Shown piece after piece: positions 34,595 to 44,096 of a stretch of 64,000 bases of DNA; within the stretch, counting starts at the first letter, position 1; the number at the start of each line of letters is the position of its first letter. The notes below the pieces were generated by a model. That model was not told where the DNA came from. It saw nothing but the letters and a program-made list of their open reading frames with translations, and did no database searches. The stretch comes from Ignatzschineria cameli. Its GTDB lineage: Bacteria > Pseudomonadota > Gammaproteobacteria > Cardiobacteriales > Wohlfahrtiimonadaceae. Made by a program: the position numbers and the translations under genes. The stretch is taken from the NCBI RefSeq assembly GCF_003121895.1, contig NZ_QEWW01000003.1, forward strand, positions 1 through 64,000. The letters are read 5' to 3'.

Positions 34595-35433
34595 CTGCTT
34601 CTTTTTCCGTCCTTCTATCTATCTATTACAAAGAAGATCCAACTCACTTCGATGAGGCATTAACAAGTATTTGGGATCACCAAATCCTAAAACCTAATGA
34701 AATTGTATTAGTAAAAGATGGTCCATTAACACCTGAGCTCGATGATGTAATTAAACATTGGAAACAAAAACTTGGTGATATTTTTATTGTATCTGCCTTA
34801 GAAAAAAATGAGGGAACAGGCCGAGCTAAAAATCACGGTCTACAATTATGTAATTATGAATATATAGCAATAATGGATACAGATGACATTTCTGTTTCTA
34901 ATAGATTCCAAATGCAAATAGAATATTTAGAAAAGCATCCTAATATAGTCGTGCTCGGTGGGCAACTGCAAGAATTCGTTGGATCTCTTGATAACATCAT
35001 TTCTGAAAAAAACGTCCCATTATCACATAATGATATTACTTCTTTCTCCAAAAATAGGTCGCCATTTAATCATCCTACTTCAATCTATAAAAGAAAAGAG
35101 ATTACAGAAATAGGTGGGTATAAACACCATCTATTTATGGAAGACTATAATCTTTGGATTAGAGTATTATCGAAAGGATATCAAACAGCAAATTTGCCAG
35201 ATATTTTATTGTACCAAAGAATAAGTAATGGGATGCATGGACGCAGAAGAGGATGGCAATATATAAAAAGCGAATGGCAAATGTTTAAGTTAAAATGCTC
35301 CTTAAAATATCAAAACAGATTTAATGCATTTTTATTATTCTTATTAAAATCAAGTATTAGAATATTACCTACTTCATTGCTTCAAAAAATCTATAATACT
35401 TTTCTTAGAAAAAAAATAGATTCATCAAACTAA
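34591..35433 (+). CDS. Family 2 glycosyltransferase
   Basis: A 280-residue GT-A enzyme similar to amylovoran/WcaA-like transferases: [46 protein letters not shown] and [11 protein letters not shown] with the DxD-type Asp residues. [19 protein letters not shown] and [15 protein letters not shown] form the acceptor-side motif. Probably adds one sugar of the repeat unit. Start ATG overlaps the stop of the previous gene. Confidence 0.9.
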   Translation: MTASFSVLLSIYYKEDPTHFDEALTSIWDHQILKPNEIVLVKDGPLTPELDDVIKHWKQKLGDIFIVSALEKNEGTGRAKNHGLQLCNYEYIAIMDTDDISVSNRFQMQIEYLEKHPNIVVLGGQLQEFVGSLDNIISEKNVPLSHNDITSFSKNRSPFNHPTSIYKRKEITEIGGYKHHLFMEDYNLWIRVLSKGYQTANLPDILLYQRISNGMHGRRRGWQYIKSEWQMFKLKCSLKYQNRFNAFLLFLLKSSIRILPTSLLQKIYNTFLRKKIDSSN

Positions 35434-35455
35434 TCCGAAACTAAAGGAACTATCA

Positions 35456-36613
35456 GTGACCAGAGAATTTATGCCCTTCTCCCTACCTGAAATTGGAGAA
35501 GAAGAGATTAATGAGGTTGTCGATTCATTACGTACAGGTTGGATTACGACAGGTCCTAAAACAAAGCAATTTGAAGAAGATTTTGCTAACTATTTAGGGG
35601 GTGATGTTTCTGCCCTTGCCGTTAACTCCGCTACAGCGGGATTGCATCTTGCGCTAGATGCTGTAGGTATTAAGGCGAGAGATGAAGTGATTGTCCCTAC
35701 CTATACATTTACAGCAACTGCGGAAGTTGTGCGCTATTTAGGTGCTGACCCTGTATTTGTGGATTGTGACCCACGTACCTTAAACATTGATCCTGATGCA
35801 ATTCGTGCGGCAATTACTGAGAAGACAAAAGCGATTATGCCGGTGCATTTTGCTGGTCTTTCATGTGATATGGCAGAGATCATTGCTATTGCAAAAGAGC
35901 ATAACTTAAAAGTTGTGGAAGATGCCGCACATGCATTCCCAACACGTTTTGAAGGTGAGTTAGTCGGTACCTTTGATACTGATGCGACAATCTTTAGTTT
36001 CTATGCCAATAAAACTATGACAACTGCCGAAGGTGGTATGATCGTCTCTCGTAATAAAGAGGTGATTGAGCGCTGTAAGGTAATGCGCCTACATGGTATT
36101 AGTCGTGATGCCTTTGACCGCTACTCCTCTAAAACTCCCTCTTGGTATTATGAGGTGATTGAGCCAGGATATAAATATAATATGACCGATATCGCTTCTG
36201 CGATGGGAATTCATCAATTGAAAAAGATTGATCGCTTCCATCAAAAACGTGTTGAAATGGCGAAGCGTTATGATGAAGGATTAAAAGGCTTACCTTTAAT
36301 TCTCCCGGCACGTCCAGAAAGAATTGAAGAGCATGCATGGCATCTCTACCCTATTCGCCTTACTGAAGATGCACCGCTTGAGCGTGATGAGTTCATTATA
36401 AAAATGGCAGAAAAAAACATTGGTTGCTCTGTCCACTTTATTCCTCTTCATCGTCAACCGGTTTGGAGAGATGGTTATCATCTTACTAATGAGATGTTCC
36501 CTCATGCAGAGAAGGCTTATCTCAATATTGCATCTATCCCACTCTTTACAAGAATGAGCAGTGAAGATCAAGATTATGTGATTCAGACAATTCATGAGTT
36601 ATTAGGCAAATAG
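35456..36613 (+). CDS. DegT/DnrJ/EryC1-type sugar aminotransferase
   Basis: PLP enzyme that aminates a keto-sugar nucleotide, most likely the 4-keto product of the dehydratase encoded at 37248. The 385 residues contain [29 protein letters not shown] and the PLP-binding lysine in [16 protein letters not shown]. It starts with GTG at 35456 after AAAGGAAC. From here on G+C rises relative to the transferase genes upstream, so this and the next two genes may form a more conserved module. UDP-linked 4-amino sugars such as those made by PglE/PseC-like enzymes are plausible products. Confidence 0.9.
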   Translation: MTREFMPFSLPEIGEEEINEVVDSLRTGWITTGPKTKQFEEDFANYLGGDVSALAVNSATAGLHLALDAVGIKARDEVIVPTYTFTATAEVVRYLGADPVFVDCDPRTLNIDPDAIRAAITEKTKAIMPVHFAGLSCDMAEIIAIAKEHNLKVVEDAAHAFPTRFEGELVGTFDTDATIFSFYANKTMTTAEGGMIVSRNKEVIERCKVMRLHGISRDAFDRYSSKTPSWYYEVIEPGYKYNMTDIASAMGIHQLKKIDRFHQKRVEMAKRYDEGLKGLPLILPARPERIEEHAWHLYPIRLTEDAPLERDEFIIKMAEKNIGCSVHFIPLHRQPVWRDGYHLTNEMFPHAEKAYLNIASIPLFTRMSSEDQDYVIQTIHELLGK

Positions 36614-36620
36614 GTTTCAG

Positions 36621-37214
36621 ATGATCAAACGCATATTTGATATTGTGTGTTCTGCAATGGGGCTAATAGTACTAGCCCCATTATTACTATTTATTGCTAT
36701 TTGGATTAAAAAAGATTCTAAAGGGCCGATCTTCTTCCGCCAAGTTCGGGTGGGATTGCATGGAGAGCCTTTTCGGATTCATAAATTCCGGAGCATGTAT
36801 ACAGATAGTGAAGCACACGGGCAATTAACAGTTGGAAATGATTCACGCATTACGCCAAGTGGTCACTTTATTCGTAAATATAAGCTCGATGAATTAGCGC
36901 AATTAATTGATGTTTTTAGAGGGAAGATGAGCCTTGTCGGTCCTAGACCTGAAGTGCCCAAATTTATGGATCAATACTCTAAAGAAGATCGTGAGATTAT
37001 CTTATCGGTTCGCCCCGGCATTACAGATCGCGCTTCTATCGAGATGGTAGATGAGAATGAGATTCTTAGCCAATATGAAGATCCTTCCCAAGCTTATGTT
37101 GATATCATCATGCCGATAAAAGCAGAACATTATAAGGCATATGTTAAAAATCACTCCTTGCTTGGAGATATCAAAATCATATTTCAAACGATTCTAAAAA
37201 TCATTAAACGATAA
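36621..37214 (+). CDS. Initiating sugar-phosphate transferase (PglC/WcaJ C-domain type)
   Basis: A 197-residue monotopic membrane enzyme that transfers a sugar phosphate to undecaprenyl phosphate, starting the repeat unit. One hydrophobic segment (IVCSAMGLIVLAPLLLFIAI) is followed by the hallmark KFRSMYTDSE, LDELAQLIDVFRGKMSLVG and PRPEVP. Being the short PglC type, with the aminotransferase and dehydratase on either side, it suggests that a di- or mono-acetamido-trideoxy sugar is added first; that is inference. No acetyltransferase gene is seen in this module. Confidence 0.92.
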   Translation: MIKRIFDIVCSAMGLIVLAPLLLFIAIWIKKDSKGPIFFRQVRVGLHGEPFRIHKFRSMYTDSEAHGQLTVGNDSRITPSGHFIRKYKLDELAQLIDVFRGKMSLVGPRPEVPKFMDQYSKEDREIILSVRPGITDRASIEMVDENEILSQYEDPSQAYVDIIMPIKAEHYKAYVKNHSLLGDIKIIFQTILKIIKR

Positions 37215-37247
37215 AGTATTCTGATCAATGTAGAGGCGATCTTCACC

Positions 37248-39215
37248 ATGATAAAAAACAGGCTCCTAAGTCTCCCTAGAAGCGTTAAAAGATTAATCCA
37301 ACTTCTAACTGATCTTTTCTTAATTTGGTTATCAATAATATTGGCTTTTATTGTCCGCATCGGTTGGGATGATACATGGCTCCATCTCAATGATTATGAA
37401 TGGCTCTTTATTGTTGCGCCAATTATCTCTCTACCTATCTTTATTATGATGGGGATGTATCGCGCTGTTATCCGCTATGTTGGGAAAGAGGCGTTAATCA
37501 CGATTGCTAAGGCTGTCACTTTAGCGGCGCTACTGCTCTCTGTCGTTATCTATTGGTATGATGATGCACCTAAGGTAGTTCCCCGTTCACTTATCTTTAA
37601 CTATTGGTGGATTAGTCTGCTAGTTATCGGTGGGTTACGACTTTTTATTCGGCACTACTTTTTAGGGGATTGGTTAGATATCTTTAAGCACCCCTTTGGT
37701 GGGCACCATAAAGGGCGAGCGAGAGTCTTGGTGTATGGTGCGGGGAATGCCGGTAAGCAACTTGTTTCTGCTTTACGAAGTGGATCGCATATCGAGCCGA
37801 TCGCATTTATTGATGATGATCCCCATATCCGATCGGGGAATATTGATGGCTTAAAGGTCTATGCGCCTAATCAAGTTGAGATGGCGATTAACCAGACAAA
37901 GGCAACGGAGCTACTCCTTGCGATTCCATCGGCAAGCCGATCGAGACGGCAAGAGATTATTACATCTCTCTCTCAATTCCCAATCCGTGTCCGTACTATT
38001 CCTGGGTTTATCGATTTGGCAAAAGGGAAAGTGAAGGTGCAAGATCTGCAAGAGATCGATATTGCTGATCTTTTAGGGCGTGATCCTGTTGAGCCCCATC
38101 GTGATCTTTTCGATTTCTGCATTAAAAATCAGGTGGTAATGGTTACCGGCGCAGGTGGTTCTATCGGTTCTGAATTATGCCGGCAGATTCTTTTAAGTGG
38201 TGCAAAACAGCTCATTCTCTTTGAAAATAGTGAATATAACCTCTACAAAATCACACGGGAACTGCAAGAAGAGATTAAGAAAGAGCAACTTGATATTCAA
38301 TTTACCCCCCTTCTCGGCTCGATCCAAGACCGAGATCGCCTCTATAACGTGATGACGAAGTTTAACGTCAATACGATCTACCATGCAGCGGCTTATAAAC
38401 ATGTCCCGATTGTAGAGAATAATATTACCCAAGGGGTTTTAAATAATGTTTTAGGCACCTACTACACGGCAGAAGCGGCAATCAAAGCGAGAGTGAATAA
38501 CTTTGTTTTGATCTCCACCGATAAAGCCGTTCGCCCCACTAATGTAATGGGAGCGACAAAACGCCTTGCAGAGATGGTTTTACAATCCTTTAGTAAAGAG
38601 CGCGCAATTACCTTTTTAGGCGATAGCGATCCAACACAGAATAAGACGCGCATCACCATGGTTCGTTTTGGAAATGTATTGGGTTCTTCCGGCTCGGTAA
38701 TTCCTCTCTTTAGAAAGCAGATTCAAGAGGGAAATAATGTCACCGTCACCCATCCTGATATTACCCGCTACTTTATGACAATTCCTGAAGCGGCAGAACT
38801 TGTGATTCAAGCAGGATCAATGGGCTTAGGTGGTGATGTTTTTGTTTTAGATATGGGGCAGCCGGTACGCATTTTAGATCTTGCGACTAAAATGATTCAG
38901 CTCTCGGGCCTAACAATCCGCAACAAAGAGAATCCCAACGGCGATATCGCTATTCAATTCACCGGCCTTCGCGCAGGGGAAAAGCTCTATGAAGAATTAC
39001 TAATTGGTGACAATGTCACCGGCACAGAGCACCCAATGATTATGCGCGCCCATGAAGATTGGCTCCCGTGGTCAGAAATGAAGACGTTACTAGAGAAGCT
39101 CAAAACAGCGGCCGATCATAACGACTATCCCACGATCCGCGCCCTGCTTCTGCAATATGTTTCAGGGTATCAACCACAGTGTGAGATTGTGGATCTACTC
39201 TATTTGGATCGGTAA
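37248..39215 (+). CDS. Membrane UDP-sugar 4,6-dehydratase (WbpM/FlaA1/CapD type)
   Basis: Makes a UDP-4-keto-6-deoxy sugar, usually from UDP-GlcNAc. The 655 residues start with four membrane helices (about 15-120), then a CoA-binding-like Rossmann part (VLVYGAGNAGKQLVSAL, about 160) and the dehydratase domain (VMVTGAGGSIGSELCRQIL, about 298). STDKAVRPTNVMGATKR carries the catalytic Met-x3-Lys arrangement of this family instead of Tyr-x3-Lys. GLRAGEKLYEELLIG is near the end. It supplies the substrate for the DegT-type aminotransferase. A terminator closes the operon. Confidence 0.94.
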   Translation: MIKNRLLSLPRSVKRLIQLLTDLFLIWLSIILAFIVRIGWDDTWLHLNDYEWLFIVAPIISLPIFIMMGMYRAVIRYVGKEALITIAKAVTLAALLLSVVIYWYDDAPKVVPRSLIFNYWWISLLVIGGLRLFIRHYFLGDWLDIFKHPFGGHHKGRARVLVYGAGNAGKQLVSALRSGSHIEPIAFIDDDPHIRSGNIDGLKVYAPNQVEMAINQTKATELLLAIPSASRSRRQEIITSLSQFPIRVRTIPGFIDLAKGKVKVQDLQEIDIADLLGRDPVEPHRDLFDFCIKNQVVMVTGAGGSIGSELCRQILLSGAKQLILFENSEYNLYKITRELQEEIKKEQLDIQFTPLLGSIQDRDRLYNVMTKFNVNTIYHAAAYKHVPIVENNITQGVLNNVLGTYYTAEAAIKARVNNFVLISTDKAVRPTNVMGATKRLAEMVLQSFSKERAITFLGDSDPTQNKTRITMVRFGNVLGSSGSVIPLFRKQIQEGNNVTVTHPDITRYFMTIPEAAELVIQAGSMGLGGDVFVLDMGQPVRILDLATKMIQLSGLTIRNKENPNGDIAIQFTGLRAGEKLYEELLIGDNVTGTEHPMIMRAHEDWLPWSEMKTLLEKLKTAADHNDYPTIRALLLQYVSGYQPQCEIVDLLYLDR

Positions 39216-39244
39216 ATTAATTCAATGATCTAGCATAGATAAAG

Positions 39245-39276
39245 ATGCCGGCGATATGAGTGCCGGCATTTTTTTG
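39245..39276 (+). terminator. Terminator of the polysaccharide operon
   Basis: ATGCCGGC (39245-39252) pairs with GCCGGCAT (39262-39269), 9-base loop, followed by a T run to 39276. It ends the wzx-to-dehydratase transcript. Confidence 0.9.
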
Positions 39277-39493
39277 TTTAGGCTTTTATATTACACATAA
39301 TGATTACAGATTCAAATAGATAGTATTCCCATGGATCTTTATTATGTTTTAGATCGTACACCCGAAAAACTCAAAATTGAAAAGGATTATTCCTTAAAAT
39401 ATGCGATAATCGTATCCAATTAATTTTCGCTAGTTATTTTTTTAACTGTTCCTTAATTCATCACTTATCCGTTTATCAAACGATGCTATTTCT

Positions 39494-40750
39494 ATGAAGT
39501 TATTACAAAACAATCTCTACCTCTACTTCTTTATAATTCTCTTCTCGATGGTTTTAGGCCGTTTTGTATTGGAATCCTTCACTATTATCGGAACGCTTGT
39601 TGCTATCTATCTTTTGATGTGCAATTGGCACTTCTACTTTAATGAGCTAAAGGGGAATCGCTATCTCTATGCTGCCTTAGCTTTTCTGATTCCGGTGGCG
39701 ATCGCCTGTATTGATTCATTAAATCAATCGATGTCTCTATCTGTATTAGGCCGGTTCGTCCGCTATCTCTTTATCGGCGTTATTGCTGTTGCGATGGTGC
39801 AATATCAGGGGAATGAGAAGCGCCTAACGCTAATCACCTTTATCGCTGTTCTCTTTATCGCGATAGATGCCATTATCCAGTGGCAGACCAATTACCATAT
39901 TTTGGGGTATGACCTTGTAATAGGGGATCGAGTCTTCGGTGTATTTGTAGGTAAAGCACATTTGAGTTACTTTTTGGGGACTTTCGCGCCGATCGTCTTC
40001 TTCTTTCTCTATCAAAAAATTGAAGAGAAGTTCAGCTGGCTTCGAATCTTACTTGCGGTTATCACAGTACTGATTCTAACAACAGCGATCTTTATCGGCG
40101 GTGCTCGTGCGGGGATGATCTCCCTCTTTGTCTCTGCCCTGCTCTTTATTATCTATCTTCTTTATAACGGCAAAATTAAGCATAAGTTGCGTTTTTTTGG
40201 AGCAATTGCCATCATCGCTATTGCCGGGCTTACGATCGTGAGCCAATCGAAGATTGTGCAGAAACGCTTCCAATCAACCACCTCCGCTTTTGGGACAGAT
40301 CGATTCTTAGCACAAGTCACATCTCATCGTACTAATATCTGGAATGTAGGCTTTGCCGAGATTCCTAACTACTGGATCAATGGTGTTGGCCCCCGAGCTT
40401 TTGATGAGGTTTATCAAACCTATCCAGAAGAGTATAAAATCTTTGACTACGTATGGCAGCCACATCTACACGGCTTAGAGGTATTAATCGAAACAGGAGT
40501 AATCGGCTTTATTCCTTATCTCTTAGTGCTTCTCTACCTCTTTATCCGTATGTTTACAGCAAGAGCGGGAAATATGTGGATTATGATGGGCTTTGTTGCC
40601 ATTATGCCGATCAATAGTCATATCGGCTTGTATGAAGGCTATTGGATGTCACTAGCTTTCTCATCAATTATGATTGGTCTAGCGCAAGCATATCAGGCTG
40701 ATAAAATTAATAATCAGAGAGGGAAGGTTGTTTGTAATTTCAATAAGTAA
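39494..40750 (+). CDS. waaL: O-antigen ligase family protein
   Basis: Polytopic protein (about eleven helices) of the O-antigen ligase/Wzy_C family; most likely WaaL, which joins the finished O-polysaccharide to lipid A-core in the periplasm. The 418 residues carry the family motif IFIGGARAGMISLFVSAL around residue 200 and a periplasmic loop with HRTNIWNVGF, GPRAFDEVY and HLHGLEVLIETGVIGF, including the conserved His. A second Wzy-like polymerase is the alternative. It has its own upstream region behind the operon terminator. Confidence 0.85.
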   Translation: MKLLQNNLYLYFFIILFSMVLGRFVLESFTIIGTLVAIYLLMCNWHFYFNELKGNRYLYAALAFLIPVAIACIDSLNQSMSLSVLGRFVRYLFIGVIAVAMVQYQGNEKRLTLITFIAVLFIAIDAIIQWQTNYHILGYDLVIGDRVFGVFVGKAHLSYFLGTFAPIVFFFLYQKIEEKFSWLRILLAVITVLILTTAIFIGGARAGMISLFVSALLFIIYLLYNGKIKHKLRFFGAIAIIAIAGLTIVSQSKIVQKRFQSTTSAFGTDRFLAQVTSHRTNIWNVGFAEIPNYWINGVGPRAFDEVYQTYPEEYKIFDYVWQPHLHGLEVLIETGVIGFIPYLLVLLYLFIRMFTARAGNMWIMMGFVAIMPINSHIGLYEGYWMSLAFSSIMIGLAQAYQADKINNQRGKVVCNFNK

Positions 40751-40848
40751 AGTTTGCCGAGTGGCAGATAAGAAATAGATACTACAATATGGCAAGCATT
40801 ACATAACTTATATAATTTCTTTCAAAAACTACGTTTTACTAGGACATT

Positions 40849-41922
40849 ATGGCTCAAAAAGAAAAATCGGTATCTACAGGGTACAGTTTTATCAATGAAG
40901 AGCTTTTACTTAAAGCTTGCGATTTAGGGAGAAACGAAGCGTTAGCCTTAATTGTTATCTCATCAGGTACCCTTCATACAAAAGAAGAAACTTATTGGTC
41001 TGCTCAAGCTGTTCAAAAAAGGTTACTAATAGATTGGAAATATGCAAAAACTGCTTTAAATAACCTTGAAGAGCATGGAATAATTACGGATCTAAAGCGA
41101 GAAGAGAATAAGAACAAAAAGAATCCAAGACCAAAGTATAAAATTAATAGCACGACAGAAAATCGTATTTGGTTTCCCCAATCATTCATTGATCCCATAG
41201 TGGATCATTCCACTGGTTTAATTATTCAAAGCCCTCTAGAACAGATAAAGAAATTCAATGATGTCAATTTAATAAAATTTATATTTTATCTCTATAAACA
41301 CCAAGATTTGGTTAATGAAGCGGGTATTTCAAGGAATATTTGCTATAAAGAGCACAAAATAGAAAGGGTTGGCAGATGGGCTAAGTGGGATATGTGTATC
41401 CTCGGAGAGGTTGAGTTTAGAGCAACTTATACGATAAATGCAAAAAGACTAAATGATGCAATATTCCAGTCCATTGAAAATAATTTACATGAGAGTGTGG
41501 CGGAACAGGATTGTCACTGGATTTGGTATTATTTAGACTTTGTGAAGGAGATTGGGCTTATTGAAAGCGGAACATATGTTTTTGAAGGGAGAGAGACTGG
41601 ATTAAGTTATCTCTATCCTATAAAAGGCCCTATCGATATAGAAAATGCTATAAGTGAAGCTGCAATAAAGTATTTCAAATATCAAATTGAAAAAGTATCT
41701 ATGCCTAAAGAGTTAAGAGAAGATGTTATATTTGAGCTTAAGAACGCTATCGAATGTGGGAGGACTATATTTCCATTAGATGCACGCATAGTGAATGCTG
41801 TAGTTCATACTGTTTATAGAATGAGGCATAGACCACATACTAAAAATACAGGAGAATGGATGAGTAAAATTAATCAGCAAGCCAATGAAGTCAGTGATGA
41901 TTTTTTAAGGAATATTAAATAA
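40849..41922 (+). CDS. Winged-helix-like protein of unknown function
   Basis: A 357-residue soluble protein. Residues about 20-100 look like a winged helix (NEALALIVISSGTL, then YAKTALNNLEEHGIITDL), as in replication initiators or regulators, followed by a basic linker (KREENKNKKNPRPKYK). The rest contains many aromatic residues and no recognised catalytic motif. It is A+T-rich and lies in the island between the O-antigen ligase and the family 9 transferase, next to a broken gene and an IS remnant. A mobile-element or defence role is possible but unsupported. Confidence 0.6.
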   Translation: MAQKEKSVSTGYSFINEELLLKACDLGRNEALALIVISSGTLHTKEETYWSAQAVQKRLLIDWKYAKTALNNLEEHGIITDLKREENKNKKNPRPKYKINSTTENRIWFPQSFIDPIVDHSTGLIIQSPLEQIKKFNDVNLIKFIFYLYKHQDLVNEAGISRNICYKEHKIERVGRWAKWDMCILGEVEFRATYTINAKRLNDAIFQSIENNLHESVAEQDCHWIWYYLDFVKEIGLIESGTYVFEGRETGLSYLYPIKGPIDIENAISEAAIKYFKYQIEKVSMPKELREDVIFELKNAIECGRTIFPLDARIVNAVVHTVYRMRHRPHTKNTGEWMSKINQQANEVSDDFLRNIK

Positions 41923-41956
41923 ATATCCTGACATTAATGGAAAAATCAAAAATTAC

Positions 41957-42337
41957 ATGAAAAGTATACAGCCTCTGCTTTATGAGACAACCTCTGAAGA
42001 TTATCCTGACTATACAGAAGAGCGGTATTTAGAGTATGAGTTAGATAAAAACAGATGGATTGTTACGGGAACATGCTTCCCTGTTCTATTTAAAAAAGGC
42101 TTCTATTTTTTAATAGCAAAACATTGTATAAACGAAAAAAGTTATCTAGCTAAAGATCCAACCAGACTTGCCTACAAGTATCCTGATAAATCAGAGCTAA
42201 TAACAGCAAAAAGAACAGTAGTATCACGGTCTATTGGGGATGAGGAGCTATATAAGGATCTATATGCATTTTATCCAGATAAAGGAATAGATACATCAAA
42301 GTTTAACGCATTTGATTTAACTATTTCTCCACCGTAA
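41957..42337 (+). pseudogene. 5' part of a broken gene, perhaps trypsin-like peptidase
   Basis: 126 codons are open. GTCFPVLFKKGFYFLIAKHC around residues 37-57 resembles the first part of trypsin-fold peptidases, where the catalytic His follows an A-K/A-H segment, and FNAFDLTI could be the Asp strand. The frame stops at 42337, exactly where IS3-like sequence begins, so it is probably a gene cut by insertion. The rest may lie at 42563-42932. It has its own ATG about 35 bp after the winged-helix gene, suggesting the two once formed an operon. Confidence 0.5.
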
Positions 42338-42560
42338 ACTTACCCTAAAAAGACACAAGCCAAAACTAGAGATTTCTGTCATCATTATTTAGATGGAGGA
42401 AATCATGAAACGATCAAAATTCACAGAAACATAAATTGTAAACATTTTAAAACTGGCAGAAAAAGGCGTTAAAGTGACCGATATCTGCCGAGAGTACGGC
42501 ATTAGTAGTGCTACGTACTATCAATGGAAAAGTAAATATGGAGGCTTAGAAGCCTCTGAT
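42335..42560 (+). mobile_element. IS3-family remnant
   Basis: About 225 bp of insertion-sequence DNA: a non-coding left end, an AGATGGAGG-type ribosome site and the beginning of orfA. There is no orfB, no right end that I can recognise and no visible target duplication. Confidence 0.7.
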
Positions 42561-42578
42561 TTGATGCGATTCCTTTAA
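42405..42578 (+). pseudogene. IS3-type transposase orfA fragment
   Basis: Reads MKRSKFTET-stop-IVNILKLAEKG, then VTDICREYGISSATYYQWK and SKYGGLEASDL, the helix-turn-helix start of IS3-family OrfA proteins. A CAA-to-TAA change gives an in-frame stop at codon 10, and the gene is truncated after about 54 codons. Confidence 0.85.
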
Positions 42579-42932
42579 CAAGCGACTTATTTCTTTTAAC
42601 AAAATCTGATATTGCCAGCAGATTATTTAAATCTTTACCAAAACCTGAGTCATACTATTCTAACTTCTTTCATAAAACAGGCTGTTGTGCTGAAAAGATA
42701 TTTCAAGAGTACGTTAATTGCTCTAAGGTATTATCAAACACCATTAACAACTCTACGCTTAAATGGTGATGCAGCAAATATAGGGAATAAATTCCCCAAA
42801 AATTTTTATACTATGATAGCAGAGGATGAAGATTATGCAGATCTAAAAAGAAAAGTTATTAAATATCGAATTACTTCGCCTCTCAGGAATTATTCTTCTA
42901 ATAACTTTTATAGTCTTATCGTTATAGACTAA
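42563..42932 (+). pseudogene. 3' remnant of the interrupted gene
   Basis: After the IS fragment one frame gives about 70 protein-like codons (LTSDLFLLTKSDIASRLFKS) to a stop near 42770. A second frame is open to 42932 (KFPKNFYTMIAEDEDYADLK). A frameshift between the two is likely. No family can be named. I treat the stretch as decayed continuation of the gene at 41957, though an unrelated remnant is possible. Confidence 0.4.
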
Positions 42933-42968
42933 CTTTTAACTCTTTTTCTCTTAAAAATAAATATACCG

Positions 42969-44096
42969 ATGAAATACACTCAAGTCTTATCTAATACAAA
43001 ACTTCAAAAAACAGATCGAGTTCTATTTTTAATCCACTTAGCTATTGGTGATTACACCTATATGCAAAACATGTTTAGAGCTTTTCATCAAAAGTACCCT
43101 CACATAAAAATAGACTTATTCATATTAGAAAATCGCTGTACGGAAGATGCAAGCAAATGGCCAGCTCTCGAGAACTATGTAATCTACGATTGGTTGGAGA
43201 CTTGCGGTTTTTATAATAAGATCTATCGTCGTAATTACGCTCCCAAATTCCTAAAAGAATCAATTGCAGAAGCCCACCAACAAAAATATCCGATAGTGAT
43301 TACCCTAGGAACATTACAAGATGAACAAACAGAGATTTTAGGACGGAAAATAGCTGGAGAACAAGGGCTACTTGTCGGATTAAAAATTAATTTAAAATGG
43401 TATCGCTTTAAACACCATTTAATTAAAAGGCCATCATGGAGAGTTTTAGATTTAGCATTCTATAGCAAACCTTTAAAGCCTGGAGATCATATCAGTGCAG
43501 TTTATAACTCATGGGCAGAGCAACTTGCAGGTGTAACACTATCACCACAAGATAGACTACCATTTGTCGATATTCCTGAACAGTGGCTTAAAGCTGCTCA
43601 AAAACACCTCCAAAATTTAAAAATAGTAGAATCCTCACCAACGATCTTTATTAACTACATAGCAAAAGACCCTAAAAGGTCTTGGAAAGTAGAACAGGCT
43701 CTTAAGTTAGTCGAAATAATACAACAAAACGAACGGTTTCAAAAAACTACTTTTCTGATTAACACGCTACCCGAATTAATCTCATCATTAGACAAAAATA
43801 TTAAAGAGCATAGTTTATCTAACACCTACTCATATAGTGCTACAGAAAATTTTTATCAACTCCCCGCTATGTTAGAACTTTCTGATTTGATAATTTCAGT
43901 AGAAACATCTGTGATTCACTTAGCCAATGCAGTTAAAACACCGGTAATAGCATTAATGAGGCAACGAACTCCTCACTGGGTTCCTTTAGATAAATCAATT
44001 TCAACGGTAATCTGGGTTCCTAAGAAAAAAGACAATATCGATAGTATTTCCCCTGAATTAGTTGCCAAAAATGTATTTAAAGCACTTACTATTTAA
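42969..44096 (+). CDS. Family 9 (heptosyltransferase-like) glycosyltransferase
   Basis: A 375-residue GT-B protein: RVLFLIHLAIGDYTYMQNMF near the start, the family 9 nucleotide-binding region TIFINYIAKDPKRSWKVEQ and SVETSVIHLANAVKTPVIAL around residue 318. Such enzymes add heptose or other sugars to the LPS core. The end overlaps by 8 bp the 3' end of the converging family 4 transferase gene. It is A+T-rich like the island before it. Confidence 0.85.
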   Translation: MKYTQVLSNTKLQKTDRVLFLIHLAIGDYTYMQNMFRAFHQKYPHIKIDLFILENRCTEDASKWPALENYVIYDWLETCGFYNKIYRRNYAPKFLKESIAEAHQQKYPIVITLGTLQDEQTEILGRKIAGEQGLLVGLKINLKWYRFKHHLIKRPSWRVLDLAFYSKPLKPGDHISAVYNSWAEQLAGVTLSPQDRLPFVDIPEQWLKAAQKHLQNLKIVESSPTIFINYIAKDPKRSWKVEQALKLVEIIQQNERFQKTTFLINTLPELISSLDKNIKEHSLSNTYSYSATENFYQLPAMLELSDLIISVETSVIHLANAVKTPVIALMRQRTPHWVPLDKSISTVIWVPKKKDNIDSISPELVAKNVFKALTI

